Origin: Rhodobacteraceae bacterium LMO-JJ12
GTDB taxonomy: Bacteria; Pseudomonadota; Alphaproteobacteria; Rhodobacterales; Rhodobacteraceae
DNA: 64,000 nt
NCBI GenBank assembly: GCA_021555075.1
Contig: JAKGBX010000001.1
Span: forward strand, 1,488,001 to 1,552,000
Direction: 5' to 3'
The notes under the pieces are model-generated. The model ran no database searches. It was not told the DNA's origin and was given only the letters and a program-made list of their open reading frames with translations. Every line of letters starts with the position of its first letter. Within the stretch, counting starts at the first letter, position 1. Of the stretch, positions 9,280 through 16,798 are shown piece after piece. The position numbers were made by a program, and so were the translations under genes.

Positions 9280-10061
9280 TTACCTGTAAACTCCGGGGTG
9301 CGTTTGTCGAGGAATGCGCCGACACCTTCGGCGTAATCGGCGCTTTCGCCACAGGCTTTCATGGCGTCGGCTTCCAATTCGAGGTGGCTTTCAAAATCAT
9401 TGGTTGCGGCGGCGTGGATTGCGCGTTTGGTTTGCGCATAGCCAAATGTTGGACCGGCGGCAAAACGGGCGGCCAGAGCGCGTGCCTCGTCCATCAGTTG
9501 GTCGTCTGGAATGGCCTTCCAGATCAGGCCCCAATCGGCAGCCTTTGCGGCGGGCAGTGGCTCGGCGGTGAGCGCGAGAGCCTTAGCACGGGCTTCGCCC
9601 AGAAGGTGGGGCAGGTGCCAGGAAGCGCCGGTATCGGGGATCAGTCCGACTTTTGAGAACGACTGAATGAACTTGGCGCTTTCAGCGGCGAGAACGATGT
9701 CGCATGCCAGAGCAACGGATGATCCCGCACCGGCCGCGACGCCATTCACAGCGCAGACCACCGGCATGTCCAGCGACCGGATCAGCCGCACCAGTGGGGC
9801 CCAGAAATTGCGCACGGTCGCGCCGAGATCAGGGGGTGTATCGGAGTTACGCGGATCGCGGTCGCCCAAATCCTGCCCGGCACAGAAACCACGGCCCGCA
9901 CCGGTAAGCAGAACGGCGCGTTTGCCGTCGTTGCGGGCAGATTCCAACGCGGCGCGCAAAGCGTGATGCATGTCTTCGTTAAAGGAGTTGAGCTTGTCAG
10001 CACGGTTGAGCGTAATCTCCACCCATTGCCCGTGATCTTTGACCAGAACTGTGTCGCCCAT
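9276..10061 (-). CDS. paaG: Enoyl-CoA hydratase/isomerase PaaG
   Basis: A 261-residue crotonase-family protein. In the pathway PaaG isomerises the ring 1,2-epoxide of phenylacetyl-CoA to the oxepin. The oxyanion-hole segment GFCAGQDL is near residue 60 and the second GVAAGAGSSVALACD loop near residue 110, followed by an IPDTGASW segment with the conserved Asp. The PaaG rather than PaaF assignment rests on sequence look and on its place next to paaI, so it is less certain than the family. It heads the minus-strand operon, divergent from paaZ. Confidence 0.88.
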   Translation of the reverse strand: MGDTVLVKDHGQWVEITLNRADKLNSFNEDMHHALRAALESARNDGKRAVLLTGAGRGFCAGQDLGDRDPRNSDTPPDLGATVRNFWAPLVRLIRSLDMPVVCAVNGVAAGAGSSVALACDIVLAAESAKFIQSFSKVGLIPDTGASWHLPHLLGEARAKALALTAEPLPAAKAADWGLIWKAIPDDQLMDEARALAARFAAGPTFGYAQTKRAIHAAATNDFESHLELEADAMKACGESADYAEGVGAFLDKRTPEFTGK

Positions 10062-10102
10062 TATGTCTCCTCCCTAAGCGTCCCGTCAGAATATCTTGCA
10101 TA

Positions 10103-10114
10103 AACCGAACGGTT
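10103..10114. promoter_or_regulatory. Candidate operator between paaG and paaZ
   Basis: The 95-bp divergent gap contains AACCG-AA-CGGTT, a short perfect inverted repeat. TetR-type PaaR sites in other bacteria also contain ACCG/CGGT half-sites. The position suits joint control of both transcription units, but binding is only inferred. Confidence 0.5.
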
Positions 10115-10156
10115 GGTCAATAAAAGAGATCAGAACGAGATTGGGGAGGGAAAGCC

Positions 10157-12172
10157 ATGTCAGTGCAGCAAGTTGGAAGTTACGCAGCGGGAGAATGGTT
10201 GGCGCCAGGTGGCGGAGCCAGACCGATTGCCAGCGCAATCACCGGAAAGGTGATTGCCGAGGCGGGCAACGATGCGCTCAATGCTTCGGGGATGCTGGAG
10301 TTTGCGCGCGGGCAGGGCGGCCCGGCCTTGCGGGCGATGACGTTCCATCAGCGCGCAAAGATGCTGAAGGCGCTGGCGCTCTATCTCAATGAACGCAAGC
10401 AAGCGCTTTATGACATATCGTTTGAGACCGGCGCGACGCAATCGGACCATATGATTGACATAGACGGTGGGATTGGAACGCTCTTTGTTTTTGCCTCGAA
10501 GGGGCGGCGCGAGATGCCTGACTCCCAAGTCTATCTGGATGGCGGTTTGGAGCAGTTGGGGCGGACCGGCGCATTCATGGGCCAGCATGTCTGCACACCT
10601 CTGCAAGGGGTTGCGGTGCATATCAACGCCTACAACTTCCCTGTCTGGGGGATGCTGGAAAAGCTGGCGCCGAGCATTTTGGCTGGTGTTCCAGCGATTG
10701 TGAAACCGGCGACAGCCACGTGTTATGTTACCGAACTTTGCGTAAGGATGTTGCTGGAAAGCGGAATTTTGCCCGTGGGCTCTTTGCAGTTCGTGGCGGG
10801 CGGACTTGGCGACATGTTGGACAGGTTGGGTGCGCAGGATGTGGTCGCGTTTACCGGATCGGCGGATACCGCGCTCAAGCTGCGCTCGAACCCCGTAATC
10901 TTGTCCAATTCGGTGCGTTTCGCAGCGGAGCAGGACAGTCTGAACAGTTCGATCCTGGGGCCGGACGTGGGGCCTGGAACGGAGGAGTTTGATCTGTTCG
11001 TCAAGGAAGTTGCGCGTGAGATGACCGCCAAGGCGGGTCAGAAATGCACAGCGATCCGGCGGATCATTGCGCCCGAGGCATTGGTGCAGCCCGTCATTGA
11101 GGCAGTGTCAGAGCGCCTTGCGAAAGTGGTGATCGGTGATCCGCGCAACGAAGCGACCCGAATGGGGGCGTTGGTGTCGGAAAGCCAGAGGCGAGACGTT
11201 TTGGAAAAAGTCGCGTTAATCGGGGCCGAGGCGGAGCGGGTCTTTGGCTCGGACGATCTGCCCATGGGCGGCAAGGGCGGCTTCATGGTGCCGATGCTGT
11301 TTCATTGCGCCGATCCGGACGCGGCCAAGCGGGTGCATGATACCGAAGCCTTCGGGCCGGTTTCGACCGTGATGGGCTATCGCGATCTGGATCATGCCGT
11401 GACGCTCGCCAATCGCGGCGGGGGCAGTCTTGTTACTTCGCTGATCACGCGCGATGGCGATGTGGCGCGTCAGGTGGTGCTGGGTGCGGGGGCCTGGCAC
11501 GGGCGGATCTATGTCAACAATGCCGATTCCATGAAGGAAAGCACCGGCCACGGATCACCAATGCCGCATATGGTGCATGGCGGTCCGGGGCGTGCTGGCG
11601 GCGGCGAAGAGCTGGGCGGCGTGCGCGGCGTGATGCATTACATGCAACGCACGGCAGTGCAGGGCAGCCCGGACATTCTGACTGCGGTGGGCGGGAAATG
11701 GGTGCCGGGGGCCGCTGAGATCACCGGCCCGGCGCATCCGTTTACCCGCAGGTTTGGCGAATTGTCGATCGGAGAAACGCTTCACACCGCATCGCGGGTC
11801 ATTTCCCTCGAAGATATCGAACATTTCGCCGAGTTCACCGGCGATACGTTCTATGCCCACATGGATGACGAGGCAGCCAAACGAAACCCGTTCTTCCCTG
11901 GACGTGTGGCTCATGGCTATTTGCTTTTGAGTTTTGCGGCGGGGCTGTTTGTCGAGTCGAACGAGGGGCCGGTTCTGGCCAATACCGGCCTTGACAACTT
12001 GCGGTTCATGAAGCCGGTGCAAGCCGGTGACAGCATTGCTGTGCGGCTGAGCGTCAAGGCCAAGACCGCGCGCAACGATGAGTATGGCGAAGTGCGCTGG
12101 CACGTGACCCTGACCAATCAGGATGGTGACATGGTGGCGGAGTATGAGTTGTTGACCATGAATGCTTTTTGA
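10157..12172 (+). CDS. paaZ: Oxepin-CoA hydrolase / aldehyde dehydrogenase PaaZ
   Basis: PaaZ opens the oxepin-CoA ring and oxidises the resulting aldehyde. The 671-residue protein is a fusion. The N-terminal aldehyde dehydrogenase (about 1-520) has Glu258 and catalytic Cys297 (GQKCTAIRR). The C-terminal MaoC-type (R)-hydratase (about 530-671) has the Asp563...His568 pair in [14 protein letters not shown] and the FPGRVAHGY loop. The start ATG follows GGGAGGG. It is divergent from paaG. The oxygenase genes paaABCDE are not in the window. Confidence 0.96.
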   Translation: MSVQQVGSYAAGEWLAPGGGARPIASAITGKVIAEAGNDALNASGMLEFARGQGGPALRAMTFHQRAKMLKALALYLNERKQALYDISFETGATQSDHMIDIDGGIGTLFVFASKGRREMPDSQVYLDGGLEQLGRTGAFMGQHVCTPLQGVAVHINAYNFPVWGMLEKLAPSILAGVPAIVKPATATCYVTELCVRMLLESGILPVGSLQFVAGGLGDMLDRLGAQDVVAFTGSADTALKLRSNPVILSNSVRFAAEQDSLNSSILGPDVGPGTEEFDLFVKEVAREMTAKAGQKCTAIRRIIAPEALVQPVIEAVSERLAKVVIGDPRNEATRMGALVSESQRRDVLEKVALIGAEAERVFGSDDLPMGGKGGFMVPMLFHCADPDAAKRVHDTEAFGPVSTVMGYRDLDHAVTLANRGGGSLVTSLITRDGDVARQVVLGAGAWHGRIYVNNADSMKESTGHGSPMPHMVHGGPGRAGGGEELGGVRGVMHYMQRTAVQGSPDILTAVGGKWVPGAAEITGPAHPFTRRFGELSIGETLHTASRVISLEDIEHFAEFTGDTFYAHMDDEAAKRNPFFPGRVAHGYLLLSFAAGLFVESNEGPVLANTGLDNLRFMKPVQAGDSIAVRLSVKAKTARNDEYGEVRWHVTLTNQDGDMVAEYELLTMNAF

Positions 12173-12243
12173 TCGGTAGCGGATAGGCTAGCCGAAAAAA
12201 TGCGCTCTACACGGGTGGGCACGGTGGTGATAAGGTAGTCGTC

Positions 12244-13035
12244 ATGGATCAGGGAATTCCGGTGACATATCAGACCGTTCTGGACCGCCTGCTGGCCTGT
12301 GGGCCAGTCAAGGCGTGGTCGTTGATCGTGACCATCCTGGGCGACCTGGCCGCCGAAGAGGGCGCGCGCGTGCCCGGCCCGGTTTTGACTAGGCTGACCG
12401 ATCCGATGGGGATCAAGCCCGAAGCATTGCGGGTGGCGATTCATCGGTTGCGACGCGACGGCTGGATCACTTCGGAGCGTGACGGGCGAATGTCGCTTTA
12501 TGGGCTTACGGCACATGGCCGCAAGTTGACACGATCAGTCTATGCGCGGGTTTACGGACAAGCCGTGAGGGACCCCAAGCAATGGCAGATATTGATCGCT
12601 CCCAATGCAGAGGCATTGCAGGGCGTTGATCATCCTGACTTGATATTGATAAGCGCCCGCGTGGCGATTTTGCCGAATGGGGCAACGGAATTGCCGGTGG
12701 CTTTGTTTGCCTGGGATGCCAGGCCCGGAGTTGTGCCCGATTGGATGAAATCAGTTCTTGTTCCCGAAGAATTGGACACGGCCTATGCAATGCTGGCCCA
12801 AGCGCTGACTCTTGCAAAGGAATTGAGAACGCCTCAATCTGTGTTGGAACAAGCGGTTTTGCGTCTTGTTGCGCTGCACCAATGGCGCCGGTTGGTCTTG
12901 CGCCATGGTACGGGGGTCGAGACGTTGATGGGCCCCGAGTGGCACGGCGCATTGTGCCGCACGCGGGTGAGCGATATCCTTGGTTTGCTGGTTCGACCCA
13001 CCCCTTCAAGTCTGGTTGCAGCGGTGGAGACCTGA
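12244..13035 (+). CDS. paaX: PaaX-family transcriptional regulator
   Basis: A 263-residue protein resembling PaaX, a GntR-like repressor answering phenylacetyl-CoA. An N-terminal winged helix covers about residues 20-100 (PEALRVAIHRLRRDGWITSERDGR) and a PaaX-type C-terminal domain follows. It lies 71 bases after paaZ on the same strand. The block therefore carries two different regulator types, TetR and PaaX. Its stop lies three bases from the stop of the convergent antiporter gene. Confidence 0.85.
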   Translation: MDQGIPVTYQTVLDRLLACGPVKAWSLIVTILGDLAAEEGARVPGPVLTRLTDPMGIKPEALRVAIHRLRRDGWITSERDGRMSLYGLTAHGRKLTRSVYARVYGQAVRDPKQWQILIAPNAEALQGVDHPDLILISARVAILPNGATELPVALFAWDARPGVVPDWMKSVLVPEELDTAYAMLAQALTLAKELRTPQSVLEQAVLRLVALHQWRRLVLRHGTGVETLMGPEWHGALCRTRVSDILGLLVRPTPSSLVAAVET

Positions 13036-13038
13036 AGA

Positions 13039-14925
13039 TCAGGACTGTTCGGAACCACCTTCTGTTTCACGCTGTTCGATGAAGTTGGCGAGGCTGATTT
13101 CGAGGTCTTTTTCAAGGTCGCGCGCGCGTGCGAGGTAAGCCTTGTTCTTTGATGTTTCGATTTTTGGATCCCAAAGTTCGGCGAGTTCGAGCATGGACTC
13201 GCGATCGCGCGCGTAGAAGGCCTGTTCTGTGGCGGCGGCTTCATATTCCGTAAGCCCCGCATTTTCGAGCACATAGCGACCGGCCCGCAACGAACTGTCA
13301 AACATCTCGCGAACGATATCGTTGGCGCCGGCATGAAAAAGCTGAAAAACATGGCCGCGATCACGTGCTCGCGCAATGATGTGCAGATCCGGGCGTTCAC
13401 GGCGTGCAAATCGAACCAGTCGAACAGCGTCTTCGGGGTTGTCGAGCGCGACGACAAGGACTTGTGCTTCTTTCAACCCGGCAGCGTGCAGAAGGTCAGG
13501 GCGGGTCGGATCTCCGAAAAACCCCTTGTAACCAAACTCGCGAAGCAGCGCGATAGCCTTCATGTCGTGATCCAACACGACGGTCTTGAGCCCGCTGGAC
13601 CTTGCCAGACGATTTACGACCTGTCCAAAGCGACCGATGCCAACGATAATGACAGGGCCTTTTTCGTCGATTGCATCCGGTGCCGCAGCTTCCTCGGATA
13701 TGGAGGGCGCGAAACGCGACAGGAATTCATAGGCGATGAATAGCAAAGGTGTAGCCAGCATCGACATGGCCACAACGAGCAACAGTTTTTCGCTGAGATT
13801 GGGGGGGATAACGCCTTGTTGCAGCGAAAATGAGATCAGCACGAAGCCGAATTCACCCGCTTGTGCCAGAGCCAGTGTGAAGAGCCAGAGATCGCGGTGA
13901 CGCAGGCCAAAGGCGCGCCCGAGGAGGTAAAGGCCAACGCCTTTGACCACGATCAAGGCAAAGGTCAGGCCGATGATGTTGGCAGGGCGTGACAGGAAGG
14001 CGGAAAAATCAATCCCGGCGCCGACCGTGATGAAGAACAATCCGAGAAGCAGGCCCTTGAAGGGTTGTAGATCGCTCTCGAGTTCATGGCGAAATTCGGA
14101 GTTGGCCAGAACAACCCCGGCCAGAAACGCGCCAAGCGCGGGTGAAAGCCCGACCAGCGTCATGCCAAATGAAATACCAATCACGATCAGCAGGGCCAAT
14201 GCGGTATACATTTCGCGCAACCGTGCCGTGTGGATATAGCGAAAGAGCGGCCGTGTGAGGTAGATCCCGGCAAGTATGATCGCCGCGACCATGCCGATGG
14301 TGACAAGCGTAACGCCCCAACCCGGCAGGCCTTCGACCAGAGAGGGCCCGTGATGCGCCGCGTCCTCGACCATCAGACGCTTCATCGAGCCGTCAGGGTT
14401 CAAGGCAACGGGCGTAGACACGGCGAGAAGCGGTATGAGCGCCAACATCGGGATGACCGCAATATCTTGTGTCAGCAAGACGGAGAAGGACGAGCGCCCG
14501 CCCGGTGTTTGCATCAAGCCCTTCTCGGAAAGAGTCTGTAGTACGATAGCAGTTGAGGACAACGTCAGGATCATGCCAACGGCAATGGAGGCGTTTAGAT
14601 CAAGGCCGAGAGCAATCGCAACAAGAGAAATACCTGCCCAGGTGCCAACCACCTGAATGCCGCCCAGCCCGATCAAACGGTGACGCATATCCCAGAGCGC
14701 GTTTGGTTCCAGCTCGAGCCCGATCAGGAACAGCATCATGACAACGCCAAACTCGGCGAAATGCTGCAGATTCTGAGTTTCCGACCCGATGCCGGGGATG
14801 AGCCCGATCAGAATGCCCGCTGCGAGATACCCCAGCACCGAACCGAATCCGAGCCGAGCGGAAATCGGCACGGCCACGACGGCCGCTGCAAGGTAGATCG
14901 TGGCTTGCAACAGGAAGCTGTCCAT
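13039..14925 (-). CDS. CPA2 family cation:proton antiporter, KefB/KefC type
   Basis: A 628-residue inner-membrane protein. About 12 hydrophobic segments cover residues 1-400 and include the conserved LLTQDIAVIP helix and the FLAGVVLANSEFRHELESDLQPFKGLLLGLFF block. A TrkA-N/RCK domain (GIGRFGQ nucleotide motif near residue 425) follows, then a charged tail. Family members exchange K+ or Na+ for protons, and Kef members are glutathione-gated. The ion and gating cannot be told here. No KefF/KefG partner gene is adjacent. Confidence 0.92.
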   Translation of the reverse strand: MDSFLLQATIYLAAAVVAVPISARLGFGSVLGYLAAGILIGLIPGIGSETQNLQHFAEFGVVMMLFLIGLELEPNALWDMRHRLIGLGGIQVVGTWAGISLVAIALGLDLNASIAVGMILTLSSTAIVLQTLSEKGLMQTPGGRSSFSVLLTQDIAVIPMLALIPLLAVSTPVALNPDGSMKRLMVEDAAHHGPSLVEGLPGWGVTLVTIGMVAAIILAGIYLTRPLFRYIHTARLREMYTALALLIVIGISFGMTLVGLSPALGAFLAGVVLANSEFRHELESDLQPFKGLLLGLFFITVGAGIDFSAFLSRPANIIGLTFALIVVKGVGLYLLGRAFGLRHRDLWLFTLALAQAGEFGFVLISFSLQQGVIPPNLSEKLLLVVAMSMLATPLLFIAYEFLSRFAPSISEEAAAPDAIDEKGPVIIVGIGRFGQVVNRLARSSGLKTVVLDHDMKAIALLREFGYKGFFGDPTRPDLLHAAGLKEAQVLVVALDNPEDAVRLVRFARRERPDLHIIARARDRGHVFQLFHAGANDIVREMFDSSLRAGRYVLENAGLTEYEAAATEQAFYARDRESMLELAELWDPKIETSKNKAYLARARDLEKDLEISLANFIEQRETEGGSEQS

Positions 14926-14946
14926 GTCCCGCTCTTTCGCGTCATC

Positions 14947-15402
14947 TTACACTGGCAAAACCGCATCGGCCTTGACCTGGTCCATAACGATCTGGCTATG
15001 AACCCGGCTGACAGCCGGATGCGGCAGCAGGACTTCGTGAATCAATCGATTTAGCCCTGCCAAGTCTTTGGTATAGATGCGGAGTAACAGATCTGCATCC
15101 CCTGTCAGCGCCCATGCGCTAATAACTTCCGAACGGGTTTCGATCAGGCGGGTGAAGCTGCTGGCTTGATCGGGTGCGTGGGTCGTGAACTGAATCTGGA
15201 CAAAGGCCTGAACCGCCAATCCTAGTTTAAGCGGATCGAGCCGTGCGTGATACCCTTGGATGATGCCGCCTGCCTCAAGCCGCTGCCGCCGCCGCCCGGC
15301 CTGGCTGGCCGAGAGATTGAGTATCTCCCCGAGCTCCTGCGCAGTGAGATGTGCGTTTTTTTGAATTGCAGCGAGAAGCCGCGAATCGGCGTCATCAAGC
15401 AT
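14947..15402 (-). CDS. Lrp/AsnC-family transcriptional regulator
   Basis: A 151-residue Lrp-type regulator with an N-terminal helix-turn-helix (LTAQELGEILNLSASQAGRRRQRL) and a C-terminal RAM ligand domain (about 65-145). It is divergent from hppD with 149 bp between the starts. Roseobacter-type genomes often pair such a gene with hppD, so control of tyrosine degradation by an aromatic amino acid is a reasonable inference. GGAATTCC (15438-15445) is the only short palindrome seen in the gap. Confidence 0.92.
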   Translation of the reverse strand: MLDDADSRLLAAIQKNAHLTAQELGEILNLSASQAGRRRQRLEAGGIIQGYHARLDPLKLGLAVQAFVQIQFTTHAPDQASSFTRLIETRSEVISAWALTGDADLLLRIYTKDLAGLNRLIHEVLLPHPAVSRVHSQIVMDQVKADAVLPV

Positions 15403-15551
15403 ATGCGGGTTTCCTGCATGTTTCCGTCAGTCTATGCGGAATTCCCGCGAAAATACAACATTGGATGGCTAAAAACGCGCAAAGACACCCTGCGATGTTA
15501 TGTATTTTGAAAGCTGAAACAGGACGTGACGCCAAACAGGAGACCGATCTC

Positions 15552-16649
15552 ATGGGCCCATTCCCGCACGATGCCCCCCGCGCAACGATTTCCGACGAAA
15601 ACCCCGCCGGCACAGACGGCTTTGAATTTGTCGAATTTGCCCACCCTGAACCTGAGAAGCTCCGCGAAGCGTTTACGAAGATGGGGTTCAGCCATGTTGC
15701 CAACCACAGGACTCGCGCCGTCGAACTGTGGCAACAGGGCGATATCAGCTATTTGATCAACAGGGAGCCGAACAGCCACGCTGCGGATTTCATTGAAGAA
15801 CACGGCCCCTGCGCCCCGGCGATGGGTTGGCGGGTGGTGGACGCACAGCATGCCTTTGATCACGCGGTAACGATGGGTGCGAAACCATACGAAGGATCGG
15901 GCAAGAGCATGGATGTGCCGACAATCTATGGCATCGGTGACAGCCTGATCTACTTCATCGAGGATTATTTCGATACCTCGGCCTATAACGCCGAGTTCGA
16001 CTGGATTACCAATTCGCATCCCGAGGGCGTGGGGTTTTATTATCTCGATCATCTGACCCATAATGTATTCAAGGGTAACATGGATAAGTGGTTCAATTTC
16101 TATGGCAATCTGTTCAATTTCAAGGAAATCAGGTTTTTCGACATTCAGGGCAAGTTCACCGGGCTGTTCAGCCGTGCATTGACCTCGCCATGTGGCAAGA
16201 TTCGCATCCCGATCAACGAGGATCGGGGCGAAACCGGGCAAATCGTGGCCTATCTGAAAAAATACAATGGCGAAGGCATTCAGCATATCGCTGTTGGCAG
16301 CGAGAATATTTATGACAGCACCGACGAGATCGCATCGCGGGGGCTGACCTTCATGCCGGGCCCGCCAAAGAGCTATTATGATATGTCGTTCGAGCGGGTG
16401 AAAGCCCATGAGGAGCCGGTTGACCGGATGATGAAACACGGAATCCTGATCGATGGAGAAGGCGTTCTGGGTGGTGGCGAAACCCGTATATTGCTGCAAA
16501 TCTTCTCGAAGACCGTGATAGGACCGATCTTTTTCGAATTCATTCAACGCAAGGGGGATGATGGCTTTGGTGAGGGTAACTTCAAGGCGCTCTTCGAGTC
16601 GATCGAGCGAGAACAGATCGAAAACGGTGAGATTGAAGCCGCGCAGTAG
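15552..16649 (+). CDS. hppD: 4-hydroxyphenylpyruvate dioxygenase
   Basis: HppD converts 4-hydroxyphenylpyruvate to homogentisate, the second step of tyrosine breakdown. The 365-residue protein is a two-domain vicinal-oxygen-chelate enzyme. The Fe(II) ligands are His167 (LDHLTHNV), His245 (IQHIAV) and Glu329 (FFEFIQRKGD). The chosen ATG at 15552 follows AGGAG with nine-base spacing and gives the usual length; the frame stays open upstream to 15351 inside the divergent regulator, which is not used. No homogentisate dioxygenase gene follows. Confidence 0.96.
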   Translation: MGPFPHDAPRATISDENPAGTDGFEFVEFAHPEPEKLREAFTKMGFSHVANHRTRAVELWQQGDISYLINREPNSHAADFIEEHGPCAPAMGWRVVDAQHAFDHAVTMGAKPYEGSGKSMDVPTIYGIGDSLIYFIEDYFDTSAYNAEFDWITNSHPEGVGFYYLDHLTHNVFKGNMDKWFNFYGNLFNFKEIRFFDIQGKFTGLFSRALTSPCGKIRIPINEDRGETGQIVAYLKKYNGEGIQHIAVGSENIYDSTDEIASRGLTFMPGPPKSYYDMSFERVKAHEEPVDRMMKHGILIDGEGVLGGGETRILLQIFSKTVIGPIFFEFIQRKGDDGFGEGNFKALFESIEREQIENGEIEAAQ

Positions 16650-16675
16650 TGCCCCCTATCATTGAATATTGAAAG

Positions 16676-16702
16676 CCCCGGCCGGATGAATCTTGGTCGG
16701 GG
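16676..16702 (+). terminator. Stem-loop after hppD
   Basis: CCCCGGCC (16676-16683) pairs with GGTCGGGG (16695-16702) around an 11-base loop, 27 bases after the hppD stop. No clear T-tract follows, so termination may be weak or Rho-assisted. Confidence 0.45.
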
Positions 16703-16798
16703 TTCACTTGCGGATTTATGAGGTTTGGGCTCTGATGGGGAGGCGATCAGCACAGCATTGCAAGTCTAGCGTGTGGCTCTTCCACCGTCGTCTTTGCG

